Shown: piece by piece, positions 12,464 through 25,244 of the stretch
Layout of the letters: every line of letters starts with the position of its first letter
Position numbering within the stretch: the stretch's first letter is position 1
Origin: Epichloe hybrida
Taxonomy: Eukaryota > Ascomycota > Sordariomycetes > Hypocreales > Clavicipitaceae
Direction of reading: 5' to 3'
Assembly (NCBI GenBank): GCA_019022495.1
Contig: JAFEKR010000003.1
Location: 930,001-994,000, forward strand
Length of the DNA: 64,000 bases
Translations under genes and position numbers: made by a program
Notes under the pieces: model-generated
What the model was told of the DNA's origin: nothing
Database searches by the model: none
What the model saw: only the letters and a program-made list of their open reading frames with translations

Positions 12464-12720
12464 TGTTAATTCCTTTAGATCTTCATTAGTTTAATTATAG
12501 CCAAAGACTAGACTAATTGTAGGTCTAGCGTGATGCACGCGATATGATTGGCTACATCAATTCGCCACCCCCTTTTGTGCCCTACATACGGATTTCGCTT
12601 ACTTTCCTAGCATCTAGACTTTCCCTCTCTTCTCCCTCTTTCCTAGCTAGCTAACTAACTATCATTGACTTTAATTTATACGGGATTTATTACCTGCGCA
12701 GGACCTTGGTGCAACTAACA
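12464..12720 (+). repeat. E1 3' LTR
   Basis: 257 bp, TGTTAATTCC to GCAACTAACA. The left (inner) half is heavily mutated (TTTAGATC, TTATAGCC), while the right (outer) end keeps TGCGCAGGACCTTGGTGCAAC. The following TTAGG at 12721-12725 is the target duplication. Confidence 0.95.
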
Positions 12721-12990
12721 TTAGGAAAAAGAAGAAAAAAAACCATGAATTAAGCAATATCCTTCCTTTTTTAAATATAATATATTAGATTCCTTAGAAT
12801 CTAATGATTTAGATAATTTAGATAATTATAATAATTTAGAAGATTCTAATATCTCTAAATTTGAATCTTAGGTAAAAGGAAAAGAAAAAGGAAAAGGAAA
12901 AGCTAAGGCTATAACTATTAGTAGTTAATCTAGTAATAGTAGTAATCTTAAAGATTCTAACTAAATAGCTAGTTTTTTAGCTAATATTAA
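12721..12990 (+). pseudogene. hAT1 transposase C-terminal tail
   Basis: Continuation of the hAT1 frame after E1: the Trp codon expected after LLKS is TAG at the junction, then GKEEKKP, YPSFFKYNILDSLESNDLDNLDNYNN and a Lys/Ser-rich tail. hAT2 carries a comparable acidic, Lys- and Ser-rich tail after its hATC domain, which supports reading this as transposase and not unrelated sequence. Confidence 0.65.
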
Positions 12991-12993
12991 TAT

Positions 12994-13247
12994 ATTACTT
13001 TTATTACTCTTATTACTTTTATTACTCTTATTACTTTTATTACTCTTATTACTTTTATTACTCTTATTACTTTTATTACTTTTATTACTTTTATTACTTT
13101 TATTACTTTTATTACTTTTATTACTTTTATTACTTTTATTACTTTTATTACTTTTATTACTTTTATTACTTTTATTACTTTTATTACTTTTATTACTTTT
13201 ATTACTTTTATGACTTTTATTACTTTTATTACTTTTATTACTTTTAT
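12994..13247 (+). repeat. 9-bp tandem array in hAT1
   Basis: About 28 units of ATTACTTTT, with early units alternating with ATTACTCTT. An open frame of Val-Ile-Lys repeats on the minus strand is a by-product of the period being a multiple of three. hAT2 has a 9-bp array (AATAATAGT) at the same place. Confidence 0.95.
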
Positions 13248-13460
13248 TATAATATTAAAAAACATAAAAAAGAAAAGTATTTTATTTTATTAATATTTTA
13301 AAAAACCTTAAAATACTAAATAATTAAAAAGTCTAGCTTTTTCTATAGTAATTTATTAATAAATACTTATACTTATATTTAATTTATTTATTACTTATTT
13401 ATTTTTAATTAAACTTTAACACTAATAATATTTTAAGCTATATAAGTAATATACTAATAA
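13248..13460 (+). other. hAT1 3' region between tandem arrays
   Basis: AT-rich spacer with no gene. The same spacer, recognisable by TTTAATTAAACTTTAA-like and AAAATACTTTTCTTT-like stretches, occurs in reverse in hAT2 (about 40020-40205) and hAT3 (about 56950-57150), showing that the three belong to one family. Confidence 0.7.
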
Positions 13461-13720
13461 GCTAAGATAAGCTAAGATAAGCTATTATAAGCTATTATAA
13501 GCTATTATAAGCTATTATAAGCTATTATAAGCTATTATAAGCTAAGATAAGCTATTATAAGCTATTATAAGCTATTATAAGCTATTATAAGCTATTATAA
13601 GCTATTATAAGCTATTATAAGCTATTATAAGCTATTATAAGCTATTATAAGCTATTATAAGCTACTATAAGTTACTATAAGCTACTGTAAGTTACTATAA
13701 GCTATTATAAGCTAAGATAA
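13461..13720 (+). repeat. 10-bp minisatellite in hAT1
   Basis: Twenty-six units of GCTATTATAA, with variants GCTAAGATAA at the edges and GCTACTATAA / GTTACTATAA near the right end. Found in reverse orientation in hAT2 and hAT3. Confidence 0.95.
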
Positions 13721-13792
13721 ATATTTTTACTAACACTATAAATATAGTATTTGTAGTTAGTGTAGTTTATGAAAATAAATTTATAATATAGT

Positions 13793-14048
13793 TATTAATT
13801 CCTTCGGATCTTCATCGGTTCAATCGTGGCCAAAGACTAGACCAATTGTAGGTCCGGCGCGATGCACGTGATGTGATTGGCTGCATTAATTCGCCACCCC
13901 CTCTTTTGCCTTATATACGGATTTCGCTTACTTTTCTAGCATCTAGACTTTCCCTCTCTTCTCTCTCTTTCCTAGCTAGAAAACTAACTATTATTAACTT
14001 CAATTATACAGGATTTATTACCTACGTAAGACCTTAGTGAATCTAATA
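13793..14048 (+). repeat. E2 5' LTR
   Basis: 256 bp. The terminal TG is now TA. The outer half keeps TTCGGATC and CGTGGCC; the inner end is mutated (CCTACGTAAGACCTTAGTG, final CA now TA). Confidence 0.95.
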
Positions 14049-14788
14049 CTAATTAGTGGTTGACTTTATAACCACAGATAAGCTAGGTATCATAAGAAAA
14101 GACATTTTTGCAGACACTACTGCCACTACCCCTTATTATGCTATAATAGTTATTATAGTAAAGAGGCATAACTATATAAGTATACTAAAGGAAAAGACTA
14201 GAATCCTAGTTATAGGCTTATTAGGCTTCTAAGGAATCAATCTATTAACCCTTAGGCTAAGGGATATAACTTCATTATATCTATCCGGGATATTATTATT
14301 AATTATTGATTTTATTGTCTATCACGAGAAAACTAACTAACTAACTGAATCTATTACCGCGAGGTATTTATTTCGAACCTAATTTTAAATAACCTTAGCT
14401 AAGCTAGCTAACTTACCTATAAATTCCCTTTAACATATTACCTTCTAACAGACCTTTAATCTCTCCCTATAAGCATATACTACTTGTTTTTTGCCCCCTT
14501 TACTCTTAGTGCTATTTGCCCTATGCTTATTAGTAAAAGAGAGAGATTACCTTCTTCCCTCCTTTTTATAAAAAACAGGAAGTAGTAATTCCTATTATTC
14601 CCTTATTACTTTTCCTATTATTTTCTAGTTACTTTTAGAACTTATATTACTTTCTTTATCTCTATTAATTTATTTTTATTACTACTTTTACTACTTCTAC
14701 TGCTTTTTCTTTTATTTTTCCTATTTTTATAATCTTCTAATTTTATTAGAGTAATAATGCTCCTAAAATGTAAAAGAAAAACCTTATA

Positions 14789-17700
14789 ATAGTAATAAGC
14801 AAATATAGGAGCTTAATTAGTAGTAAAAATAATAAATTAGTAACGTTCCTTTTATAGTTAAAGATAGTAGAGGAATCTAGACCTTCTATAAGAGTAAAGG
14901 CTACTAGTAATAGTAAGGCTCTAAGTATTACCCCTAAAAGACCTTAAGAGCATAAGTTACCCTTATGTTATTAATAGCTTACTTATAACTTCTCTAGTAA
15001 TTAGAAAGAATTTATTAAGCTAGATCTAGAGACTATTATATAGCTTAAGCTTAATAACTAGATTATAAGATTTATTAACCTTAGTAAGCATTAAGGTTAG
15101 AGAGATAATAACCTATAGGAATTATTCTAAGAAGACTTTAAAGGCTAGTCTAAAGACACCTTTAAAGGGGCTATAAAGGAAGTTATTAGAGAATTACGTA
15201 ATTCTCTATAAGATTATAACGTTCTTATTAAGTAAGGCCTAGGATATTTAATCCTAGTATTGCTTAAGGAAGTGCTTATTAAACTTTAATACCTCTTTAG
15301 TTATAGGAGAGATTATAAGAGAGACTATAATCTTCTAAACCCCTAGAGCCTTAACATTAATAGCCCTAATAACCTACCCTAGAAATTCACCTTCCCTAAC
15401 CCTAAAGACTACGTAAACCTTTATAAGAGCCCCTATAATAATCACTATTAAATTAATAGCTTTATCCTAATAATTGTTATTAATAATAACTAGGGGACTA
15501 TTATTTACAACAAAATGTGCCTTTATAGTAATTTGCCTCTGAAGATTAGATTATAAAGAAGATCTTAGAGCTTATAAAGATATATAAGGATAGTAACTAC
15601 TATAGTGGGAAGCTATATAACTTCTTAATGCTAAAGATTACGCTCTTTAAAAATAAGTATAATAGAATTAACCTTCCTTAAACGTATTATTAGAAGGCTT
15701 TCCCTATTATATTAATAGGTAATACTAAATAATACTTCCTTAATTACCTCTTTAGGAATAACTATTCCTATAAAAAGATAATCACCTATATCTATTAACG
15801 CTTTAAGATAAAAAGTAACTAGTAATTCTATTACTACTAATAGAGTAGTATAATATTAAAGAATATAATTAAGAAGAACCCTGATAAAAGTAAGCTTAAT
15901 TGCCTTAAGATTACGTTATTAACCCTTAAGAAGATTTATAAAGAACTATACCCTGCTAAAATAGTAAATACTAAGCTCTATAAGTAAGCCTTAAATGCTA
16001 TAGCTAGTGTGCCCGAATATTAGATAGTAGAATACATATACTCCCTAGGCTTTAAAGTCTTGCTAGAGACCTCTGTAAGGTAATTACTATTACGGAATTA
16101 AATAAGAGGCTTTCCTAATACCTTTAGTACTAATAAGAAAACCCTCTAGAGGCTATATTCACTAATTATTAGTATAGATAGTAATTATCCCCCTATAGTA
16201 AAGGAAGTTATTACAAACGGAGCCCTAGGCTAAGCACTAAGCGTTGCTTTATATATAGTAAGAGCAGCTACTAGTCCTCTAATTACTCTACTAAAGAATA
16301 TTAAAAGGAAAAGGACTACTAGTAGGCTAGTAAAATATATTATACACCCCCTTTAGAGAAAAGATTCTAGGTATTCCTTACCTCCTATAAAGGGTAGGAT
16401 AATAATAAGCCTAATAAAGGCTTAGGTTAGAATTAGGAATTATATCTTTTAGCCTACATAGAAGCTAAAGATAATAATAATAATATAGAGGAGCTACTAT
16501 TAATAGCACACCTAAGTATTATATAATTCTTCTACTCCGGATTACAAACTAACTATAATACCACTAACATTAATGTTCTTATAACCCTAAATAATTAAGC
16601 CTTCTAATATATATTCCTTAGGCAGGAGCTTTATAAGCTATAAGAGTGTAATAAAGGCTTAATTTACTATATCTCTAAAGAATGCTATTCTAAAGAGGTC
16701 TTTAGAGGGATTATGCCTAATACTAGCGCTGTAGGAAAGTTAACTATAGGAGAGGCATAAGTGAAGGCTTTGTTAAGATTAATACCTTTATTAAAGGTAA
16801 CCCCCTATAAACCCTAAATTATTATATTTAGCACTAGATTAGTAGTAATAAGAGGAATCCTTTATATGCCTATAGAACTTAGAGAGCTTAAATTTTACGT
16901 CCTTAACATAGCTACCCCCTTCCTCTTCTTAATTACTAATATAAATAAAATATAAGTTAAGATTAATAACCTTGCTAATATACTTATCTAAGGCAATAAG
17001 ACTATACTTATTATGTAATAATAGGGCTATCCTTAGTGGTTACTAGAAGCAAGAGAAATAGTTGCCTTTTACCTTTTAGAAGGAGATATTTGTTAATTAT
17101 ATTATTAACTTAGTTACCCTTCCATTTAATAACTTGTAAAAATCCTTTACTAAGCTAGTTATAAAGTTAAACACTAGGTAATTAAGGAATTAACTAAAGT
17201 CTACTACTATTACTAGATATATAGAAAGGCCCCTAGTTGATTTAAGTTCATAATTAAAGATAACCATAAATTCAACTACAAGATCATTGTTAATATTATG
17301 TAAATTGATAGCTAACTAGTACTTTACATTATTAATTTAGTAATATTATTCTAGGTAGCCTAATTCCTTAATCTAAGGAAGCAAAAGGCTTAAGATATCT
17401 AGGACACTATCCGCGAATATTAGATTAATAATTATCTTAGACCTCTAGAATAGATTATATACAACGCTAGTAATAACTTTGCTTTCGCTAAGTTTAAGCA
17501 CTATGCTTAACTAATATTAATTAAGACTAATAAGATGCTAATTAAAGCTTATAATAGCATTAGAAAGGTTAAGAGATATTACAAACCTTTATGCTAAGCT
17601 TATAATATTATTATAGACTTAATTAGGATAGAACTTACGCTAGAGCAATGCCTTTAAATAGCTATTAAAGCGATTAATAACTCTATAGGCCTAAATAGTA

Positions 17701-20170
17701 TTATCCTAACCTTACTAGTCTTTAGAGGCTACTTACGAATAATAGATAAGTTACTACTAAGTATCTTTATTATTTAATATGCTAAAGTAATTTATAAAGC
17801 TACTAATAAAGTCCACTGCTATCTAGCTTTATGGCAGGTTTGCAATGCCCTTAGAGCCTAGAATAGTCCTAATATAGTGCTTATATATTAGTTACCTCTG
17901 TAGGCTAATATACGTGTATAAAGAGAGAAAGGTAGCTAGCATAGCTTATATAAGCTACTTACTACTAATAAAGAGACCTATACTATTAATATACCCTATA
18001 GCCTAGTAAAGTTCCGCTCTATAGTAGTAAAGCCTTATTATAAAGACTTATATACTACAAAGGGGCTAGAGTAGTAAGAGATAAAGCCCTATAATTTACT
18101 AAAGTAATAGCTAAGTAATATAGAGGAAGAAGGAGCTATATAACTAACTACTACTAATAAAAGAGATTCTCTAATAGAAGATAGTAAAGAGCTATAGATA
18201 CTAGCTAAGAGAAAGTAAGGGAGACTAAGAAAGGCCCTTATAGTGTTATTTATAAGTATAGGAGAGTCTAATAAAGAGGCTTATAAAGCCTAAAAGGCCT
18301 TAAGGGGAAGCTATTAAGTTAAAGACTTATTACTATGCCTTAAAGAAATAAAAGCAAGGAAAAGAAAACCTTATAGCCTTAAGAAGGATATTAGCTTAGT
18401 TTAGCTTTATATACTTATAAATAAAGATTAAGAGGAGGCCTTTATTTAAGAGGTTATAACTAAAGGGATACTAAGTATAGTATTCCTTATAGCAAAGGAA
18501 GAGGCTAATTAAAACCTTACCCTTTAGCTTTACTAAGAAGGAAGGATTATAACCCTAGGAAAACCCTTTAAGTAGTCTAATTAAGCTAAGATTAATGCTT
18601 TATAAGCTTATAATATGTTCAAATTTATTAAGTATAACCTAGTAAAGCATAGAGGTCATAGAATCTTTAATTCTTATATAGTTAGAGAGATTAAAGGCAA
18701 AGGAACGGACTCACTATATAAGAAATCTTATCTTATTATATAAGGCTATAATAACAAAGGAAAGGAATTTATCCTAACGTAATTGCTAACAATATAACGT
18801 GCGAGCTAACAACTAATTATAGCTATTGCTTTATTATTAAGAAGAAATGGTATTTACCTTTAGATTTGCGATATTACGCAAGCCTACACTTAATCGCACA
18901 CAATACTAACAAGGCTAATTATTATAAGGATCCTAAAGTAAATTACACACCTCTTCCTAGAAGGGACTATAATTAAATTAATTAAACCTCTTTACGGGAT
19001 TGTAAAGGCTAGAACCTACTAGTAGGTAACGTACTTCTATTACTATAGGAATAACCTTAACATAATAACCTTAACTTATAATCCCTGCTTGTTAATCACA
19101 GCCCTAAATAATAAGAATCTCTTTAGTATTATTAGAATACAAACTAACAATATATTACGCCTAAGTAATAATAACTTCTTCCAAAAAGAAAAGAAAGAGC
19201 TCTAGAAGGCTAATTTCATAGCCAAAGAAAAGCAATAATTAACCACCAAGAATCCCCTTATCTTTAATAGTTACATCTTAACCTAGAATATTAATAACTT
19301 ACTAATATTAACCTAGAAAGGCTAGAGTTAGAAGATTAAGGAAGTTAATCCTTAATCCCTAATAGTAAAGCAAGACTATATAGAATAATAAGCCTAAGAA
19401 AGCTATATTATAACTATATATTAACTAGAAGCTTCCTATAACCTATTAATTATAGCCTAACACTAAGAACCCTCTAGGGAAGATATTACATGCCTTAATA
19501 AACGCCTTAAATAGTAGATTAAGAATTAATAACACAGACTATAATATATTCCTTTAGTTCTTAAGGAGGCAAAGCTCTTTGTGTTTATAAATAGATTGCT
19601 TACTAATAATAAGGATCTAAGCTTATAGATTAGATACGTAATTGTAATTAGCAACAAGATAATGCAAGATAATAATACCTTTATTATAAAAGGTAATATT
19701 ATTACGTATAGCTTAACAAAAAGTAAGAGAGTTACTTATAGCACGCTTACCTCTGAGTTATATAGTATAGTTTAAGGCGTAAATATTACCTATATGATTT
19801 CTATGACTTTACATTAGATTACGGATTAATTAAAGATGCCTTAAATTCCTATAATTCTCTATACTAATTCTTTTTTATTATATAAATATCTTATAAAGCT
19901 AGGAACCATAAAAGAGAAGAGACTAATAATTAATATTATAGCTCTTTATTAATTATATAAAAGGCATAAGATTTACAAAGTTAGATAGATTAATAGTAAT
20001 AATAATCTGGCGGATGCGATAATAAAAGCATTGCTAAATTTATTACTTTCCTCTTTAATTAATTTAAACGAATTAATAATTTATATTAAAGGATAGGTAA
20101 AGAGACCTATAATATTAGGAGACAGGAGCTTAGGCAAGGAATAATAAATTAATTCAATTAACTAATGCTA
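14789..20170 (+). pseudogene. E2 gag-pol polyprotein, stop-riddled
   Basis: Same order as E1: Gln-rich gag, zinc-knuckle remnant near 16250, integrase (Cys-pair region near 17209, core near 17300), reverse transcriptase and RNase H (LFVFINRLLTNNKDLSL near 19580). The reverse transcriptase catalytic segment reads QTNN at 19140-19151; both Asp codons carry G-to-A changes. Integrase (phase from 17209) and RNase H (phase from 19575) are in different frames, so unlike E1 this copy has at least one indel between them. Many Gln and Trp codons are stops. Confidence 0.85.
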
Positions 20171-20291
20171 TAATAGCCAATCAGAGCAGCGGATTCCTAT
20201 TAAGGGATTTACTAGTATACACTTTCCTTTAATCTAATTTTTATTATATTTTTAAGCTCTTTAGCTATAAAGGAAAAAGAGAGACTACTAG

Positions 20292-20547
20292 TGTTAATCC
20301 CTTTAGATCTTTATTAGTTTAATTATAGCCAAAGACTAGACTAATTATAAGTCTAGCGTGATGCACGTAATGTGATTAGCTGCATTAATTCGCCACCCCC
20401 TCTTTTGCCTTACATACAGATTTCGCTTACTTTTCTAGTATCTAGACTTTCCCTCTCTTCTCTCTCTTTCCTAGCTAGAAAACTAACTATCATCGACTTT
20501 AATCATATGGGATTTATTACCTGCGCAGGACCTTGGTGAATCTAACA
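20292..20547 (+). repeat. E2 3' LTR
   Basis: 256 bp, TGTTAATCCC to GAATCTAACA. The inner (left) half is mutated (TTTAGATC, TTATAGCC); the outer (right) end keeps CTGCGCAGGACCTTGGTG. Confidence 0.95.
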
Positions 20548-20673
20548 ATAGTATAGTGTAGTTTTTTTTCTCTTATAGTTAGTGTAGTTTATAGTGTAGT
20601 GTAGTTTATAGTATAGTTATTACACTATACTACAAAAACTACACTATAATACACATTGTAGTGCAATGCTCTG
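20548..20673 (+). repeat. hAT1 right terminal region and inverted repeat
   Basis: Subterminal words GTAGTGTAG and ACTACACTA in both orientations, ending GTAGTGCAATGCTCTG at 20673. Read inward this is CAGAGCATTGCACTAC, matching the hAT3 end TAGAGCTTTGTACTAC. Confidence 0.8.
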
Positions 20674-20699
20674 CCCCCCTCTATAATATTATATTATAA

Positions 20700-21878
20700 T
20701 AAAGCTAGTAGTAGGAGTATAAATATGCTAATAGTAATTAACTTAGGAGAAAGGGGGCTAGTATAGAGCTATTACTACCTAAATATAGGAATAAGATAGT
20801 TTAATATTTAAAGTAGTAAGAATAACCTTATAATAAACTAAATCTAATTTAAATACCTAGATAATATAAAATACTATAATAAAATTATAAGCCTTGTCCC
20901 TAATAATAAAGTTACTTAGGTATAGTATATTACTAAAGCTATTACTAAATAAGTAGTAAACTATACCTAAGCTAAAGTAAAGGTAATAAACGATAATAAT
21001 AGTAATATTTATACTACTAAAAAAGCCCTTAAATAAGCCCTTAAAGAGGTTATTAAAAAAGAAACTAAAGGAAGTAATACGTTAACCTAGGTAAGTATTA
21101 TTACTAGCCTAGCTTCTAAATAAATAAATAGCTTACCTCCCCCCCTTTAAATCCCTAGTAAATAAAACTAAGAGGTAGTTATTAAAGGAAATACTATCTA
21201 GGAATTACTTTAGTTTAGGGATATAGAAGATATAATAATAGTAGTAAATAAAGCTATAAATTAAACTATAGTAATAGTAGCTAGAAAACTCCCTAGTAAA
21301 GATATAATTATTATCTTTAAAGAAAATACTATTTAATATAAAGAAAACTAAAAATAAATTACTAAAGTATTTAGGCTAGAGATAGCTCTTTATTATTATA
21401 TACTTATTATTATTATTAAAGAATTCCTAACTAAATACACCTCTCTTAAGAACCTAGTAATAGAAATTAAAAAAGCTAATAAGGTAAATATAGTAAAGGT
21501 AATAGTAAGATAACCCTAGGGTAAAGGTACCTAAAGAACTACTTTAATACTAAGCCTAGCTAAAGTAAAAAATACTAATAAGATATACTAAGATAGTATA
21601 GTTTTTAAAGTAAAGCTTTTCTAAACTAAACTATATAATAAAACCTTATAACCTTAATAGTACTATACTTACTTCTAAATAAGCTATATAGCTAAGTTTT
21701 ATAAGGTAATACTAAGGTATAGTAAGTATAAAGCTAGCTATTATAAGAATAAAGAGTCCTTTTACCTTATAAAAAATAAATAAGTAAAGAAAAACTATAT
21801 CTTATACTTTAAATTATACCTAGCCTAGTTAAGGGATTACCTTATTTTAAAAAAGAAGTAAAATATTACTAAAGTAAG
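20700..21878 (+). pseudogene. LINE1 ORF1 region
   Basis: Collinear with 47910-46720 of LINE2 read on the minus strand. ORF1 of such LINEs usually makes an RNA-binding, gag-like protein. No zinc knuckle could be confirmed because Cys codons are degraded, although CCTAACTxxYxxR-like Cys positions are suggested near 21640-21790. Stops (TAA, TAG) are dense and the frame is not reconstructed. The sequence ends at the E5 insertion and resumes at 34584. Confidence 0.6.
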
Positions 21879-22098
21879 TGTTAGGAAGAGCTCCCTAAAG
21901 CATCGGATGTGTGGGCGAGGGTCGCGCATTGACTAGGATAAGACATCGGTGGAGACGAATGTATTAGAAGTACCTCCGTAGACTAGTTATTACTATAGCG
22001 CACTATGTACCTTTTAGGTATAAAAGTCAGCTACTATTTACACCTCTAATTAATTAAATTAAACACTTTTCATTATCTATCTATACCCTTACCTAATA
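21879..22098 (+). repeat. E5 5' LTR
   Basis: 220 bp, TGTTAGGAAG to TTACCTAATA. The outer half is GC-rich and CpG-rich (GCATCGGATGTGTGGGCGAG); the inner half is AT-converted (AATTAATTAAATTAAACAC), the reverse of the 3' LTR. Confidence 0.95.
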
Positions 22099-22299
22099 GT
22101 TATAAGCCTAGGTAGCTTCTATTACTAAATTTATTATTATCTTTAATATTATTAGCTTCGTTAGATTAATTAAATTAATGCTTACTAATATTATAAGATA
22201 AACACCCTTATTATATTAATTAATAAGTTAATTAATATATCTTTCGCTTCCCTTATATAGTATATTCCCCTTTAATATATCTAAAGAAACTTTAAATAT

Positions 22300-24243
22300 A
22301 GTATTATTATTAGAGAAGGACTAGATTAAGTGGTTTATATAAATTAAGAATTACGTGAAATCCTATAGGGTCTAGGAGTATATTAACCTAAATAAGGTTA
22401 AATTACTTAAAGAACTTATAATACCTATATACTTGTAAAGGGGTTAGAGACTAGAGATTATAGAGAATAACCCTAATACTCTTAAGTATTAGGATCTAGC
22501 TAAATAGATGCTAAAGATTAGGGAATATATTTATAAGACCCTTTCAAGGAATATTTAAAATTCCCTTAACTTTAATATTAAGGTTAAGGAGAAGAAGTCT
22601 ATTTAATATTATATCTAAAGAATACTCTTACTTCTTTATAAGTAATATAAGCTAAATATAAAGAAAATACTAATTCTTATAGAGAACTATTTAAATAATT
22701 ATTTATAAGCTAAAGGTACTTATAATTAGTATAAGTAAGCTATAATAATTAAAGTACTTTAGAGAAATTATCTAGACCTTAAAACCTAATAGACTAAAGA
22801 GATAATACTATATAAGTTTATTACACCTCTTTAAAGTAAATATAAGTTATTTTAGAAGAAATAAAATAACTTACTTAATAAAAGGATAAAAATAAGCTTA
22901 ATTAAAGCTATTACTAAGTTTAAAAGGGATTATAAAGCTTTACTAAAAGAACTAAAGACTACTAATACTCTTATAAGTAATAGATTAAATGATTTAATAA
23001 AGCTAGAGAGGCCTAAGTGCCTTAGATATATAAATTATAATATAAAGAATACTATAAAGTAATAGAAATCCTATAATTTATTTAAGGCTCTTTATAAGCT
23101 AGAAGCTACTTTAAAAAACTAGGAAGTTAGGAAAAACTTTAAAAAGAATATTAAGAAGTATCTTAAGGCTAACCTATAGGAGAAATCAAAGGCTATAAAT
23201 TAGAAGCTAGAGAAAAAGGGTAATAAGATTATTATACCTTTATAAAACCCTATAAATAACTTAGTAACTATTACTTTAAGTAAGAAGTTAGCTAATATAT
23301 TATTATTTATATACTTTAAGCGCATAAAATTATTAAAGGAAAGCATAAATTTATTAAATATAGGGAATAACTTAGAATTGAGAAGGAATATAGTCCTTTA
23401 TAACTCTAGAGCAAATATTTATATCTTTAATAATATCTAATAGTTTAAATAATCTAAATTCAATAAGAATATAATAATAGAGGTTAAGGCTAGTAGCATA
23501 ATCTATATAGCTTTAGGTTAAGGGCCTATAAGTATATCTATTATAGATTTTATATTATAGAGGGCAAGAACTATTATATTAGAGTTATCTTTATTTATTC
23601 CTAAATTCCACGTTAATCTAGTTTTAGTAATAATTATAATAAAAGCAAGTATCTTCTAGAATTAAAAGAAGGGATTTCTTTAAAAAGGAAATTAGCCTAT
23701 AGCTAGGGTATATAATATTCATAAGCTTTATATGCTTTCAAGACTATTAGAAGACCTAAAAGAGGCTAATGCTATATTAAGCAAAGCTCCTAGGCTACCT
23801 ACAAGAGAAGATACAAATCTCTAGTATTATAGAAGTAATTATCTAGGTAAAAGGGCTTTTATAAAGCTTATAAATATAACTTTAGGTATTAAATTAATAA
23901 AACCTAAGCTTATAGAGTGTAAAATCTATACTATAGGTAAAGCTAAGTACTAGAGATTATAGGTTATACCTAAAGGGCTTCCTTAAGGACTAGGTTATAA
24001 GCTTTTAGTTAATTTAAAGTACTATAACTCTCCTTATTAGAATAGTAATAGGTATTAGTATGTTTTTATATACCTTATAACCTTAATATAATTCTTTTAC
24101 TTATTTAAATGAAAGAATAGGATTTATAATAGCTTATATATAATAGTAGTATTTCTAAGCACTTAATTTAGGGTTTAGCTATAATTTTTATATAGTAATA
24201 TTAAAAAGGCTCTCTTTATAAAGAATATAAAGGATAAGATAGC
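22300..24243 (+). pseudogene. E5 gag, protease and integrase start
   Basis: Gag starts with a Trp-poor capsid-like segment (KNYVKS near 22350) and runs through NNLLNKRIKISLIKAITKFKRDYKALLKEL. No zinc knuckle was recognised. The protease active site reads N-S-R at 23402-23410 (YNSRANIYIFNNI), where D-S-G-A-N is usual; both changes fit G-to-A. FIPKFHVNLVL follows. The integrase zinc region shows KLIECKIYTIGKAK near 23910-23945 with one Cys lost, then KLLVNLKYYNSPY. The frame is broken at 24243 by E3 and resumes at 31108. Confidence 0.8.
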
Positions 24244-24500
24244 TGTTGATTCCTTCGGATCTTCATCGGTTCAATCGTGGCCAAAGACTAGACTAATTGT
24301 GGGTCCGGCGCGATGCACGCGATATGATTGGCTATATTAATTTACCACCCCCTTTTATGCCCTATATACGGATTTTGCCCACTTTCCTAGCATCTAGACT
24401 TTCCCTCTCTTCTCCCTCTTTCCTAGCTAGCTAACTAACTATTATTAACTTTAATTTATACAGGATTTATTACCTGCGCAGGACCTTAGTGTAACTAACA
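24244..24500 (+). repeat. E3 5' LTR
   Basis: 257 bp, TGTTGATTCC to GTAACTAACA. The outer half is intact (TTCGGATCTTCATCGG); the inner end shows CCTTAGTGTAAC. Confidence 0.95.
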
Positions 24501-25244
24501 CTAATTAGTAGTTAACTTTATAACTATAGATAAGCTAGGTATTATAAGAAAAGACATTTCTATAGACGCTACTGCTACTACCCCTTATTATACTATAATG
24601 GTTATTATAGTAGAGAGGCATAACTATATAAGTGTGCTAAAGGAAGAGACTAGAATCCCGGTTATAGGCTTGTTAGGCTTCTAAGGAATTAATCTATTAA
24701 CCCTTAGGCTTAGGGATATAACTTTATTATATCTATCTAGGATATTATTGTTAATTATTGATTTTATTGTCTATCACGAGAAAACTAACTAACTAACTAA
24801 ATCTATTGCTGCAAGGCATTTATTTTAAACCCGACGTTAAATAACCTTAGCTAAGCTAGCTGACATATCTATAACTTCTCTATAAATATTCCCTTTATCT
24901 AATAAACCTTTAATCTCTCCCTATAAGCATCTACTACTTGTTTTTTGCCCCCTTTATTATTAGTGCTATTCACCCTATACCTATTAGCAAGAAAGAGAGA
25001 GATTACCTCCTTCCCTCCTTTTCACGAAAAATAGGAAGTAGTAATTCCTGTTATTTCTTTGTTACTTTTCCTATTATTTTCCAGTTACTTTTGGAACTTA
25101 TATTACTTTCTTTATATCTATTGATTTGTTCTTATCGCTGCTTTTGCTACTTCTACTATTTTTTTCTTCTATTTTTCCTGTTTTCGCAATCTTCTGATTT
25201 TATTAGAGCGATAATGCTCCTAAAATGCGAAAGAAAAACCTTAT

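Larger units (their letters stand above)
5955..12720 (+). mobile_element. Ty1/copia retrotransposon E1 (family A), complete
   Basis: A complete copia element of 6766 bp with two 257-bp LTRs beginning TG and ending CA, flanked by an exact 5-bp target duplication TTAGG (5950-5954 and 12721-12725). It is inserted in the last part of the hAT1 transposase gene; the hAT1 frame resumes after it. Leader 6212-6955, gag-pol 6956 to about 12330, purine-rich tract near 12441-12460 just before the 3' LTR. All LTR differences I noted are transitions, mostly C-to-T or G-to-A. Dead by stop codons. Confidence 0.95.
13793..20547 (+). mobile_element. Ty1/copia retrotransposon E2 (family A), complete
   Basis: 6755 bp, LTRs of 256 bp, exact target duplication ATAGT (13788-13792 and 20548-20552). 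It is inserted in the subterminal region of hAT1, about 0.1 kb from that element's right end. Same family as E1 along its whole length, but its LTRs differ in subfamily details (CCCCCTCTTTTGCC; end GAATCTAACA). More strongly mutated than E1 or E3. From about 17755 to 18355 it is almost identical to E1. Confidence 0.95.
4340..20673 (+). mobile_element. hAT DNA transposon hAT1, split by copia E1 and E2
   Basis: A plus-strand hAT-superfamily transposon in three pieces: 4340-5954, 12721-13792 and 20548-20673. The two interruptions are the copia elements E1 and E2, each with its own 5-bp target duplication. The pieces give, in order, the transposase gene, a 9-bp and a 10-bp tandem array, a subterminal region rich in TGTAGT words, and a right terminal inverted repeat ending GCAATGCTCTG at 20673 (CAGAGCATTGCAC read inward). 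The same end structure occurs in hAT3. The left end was not found and 4340 is only where recognisable sequence begins. The flank just after 20673 is CCCCCCTC, a candidate 8-bp target duplication. Confidence 0.8.

Noticed and set aside
12987..13265. 92-codon minus-strand open frame of Val-Ile-Lys repeats
   Set aside because: It is the translation of a 9-bp tandem array in the 3' region of hAT1; the period is a multiple of three, so no stop can arise.
13461..13720. Possible CRISPR array because of regular 10-bp repeats
   Set aside because: Units are contiguous with no spacers and lie in a eukaryotic DNA transposon; it is a minisatellite.
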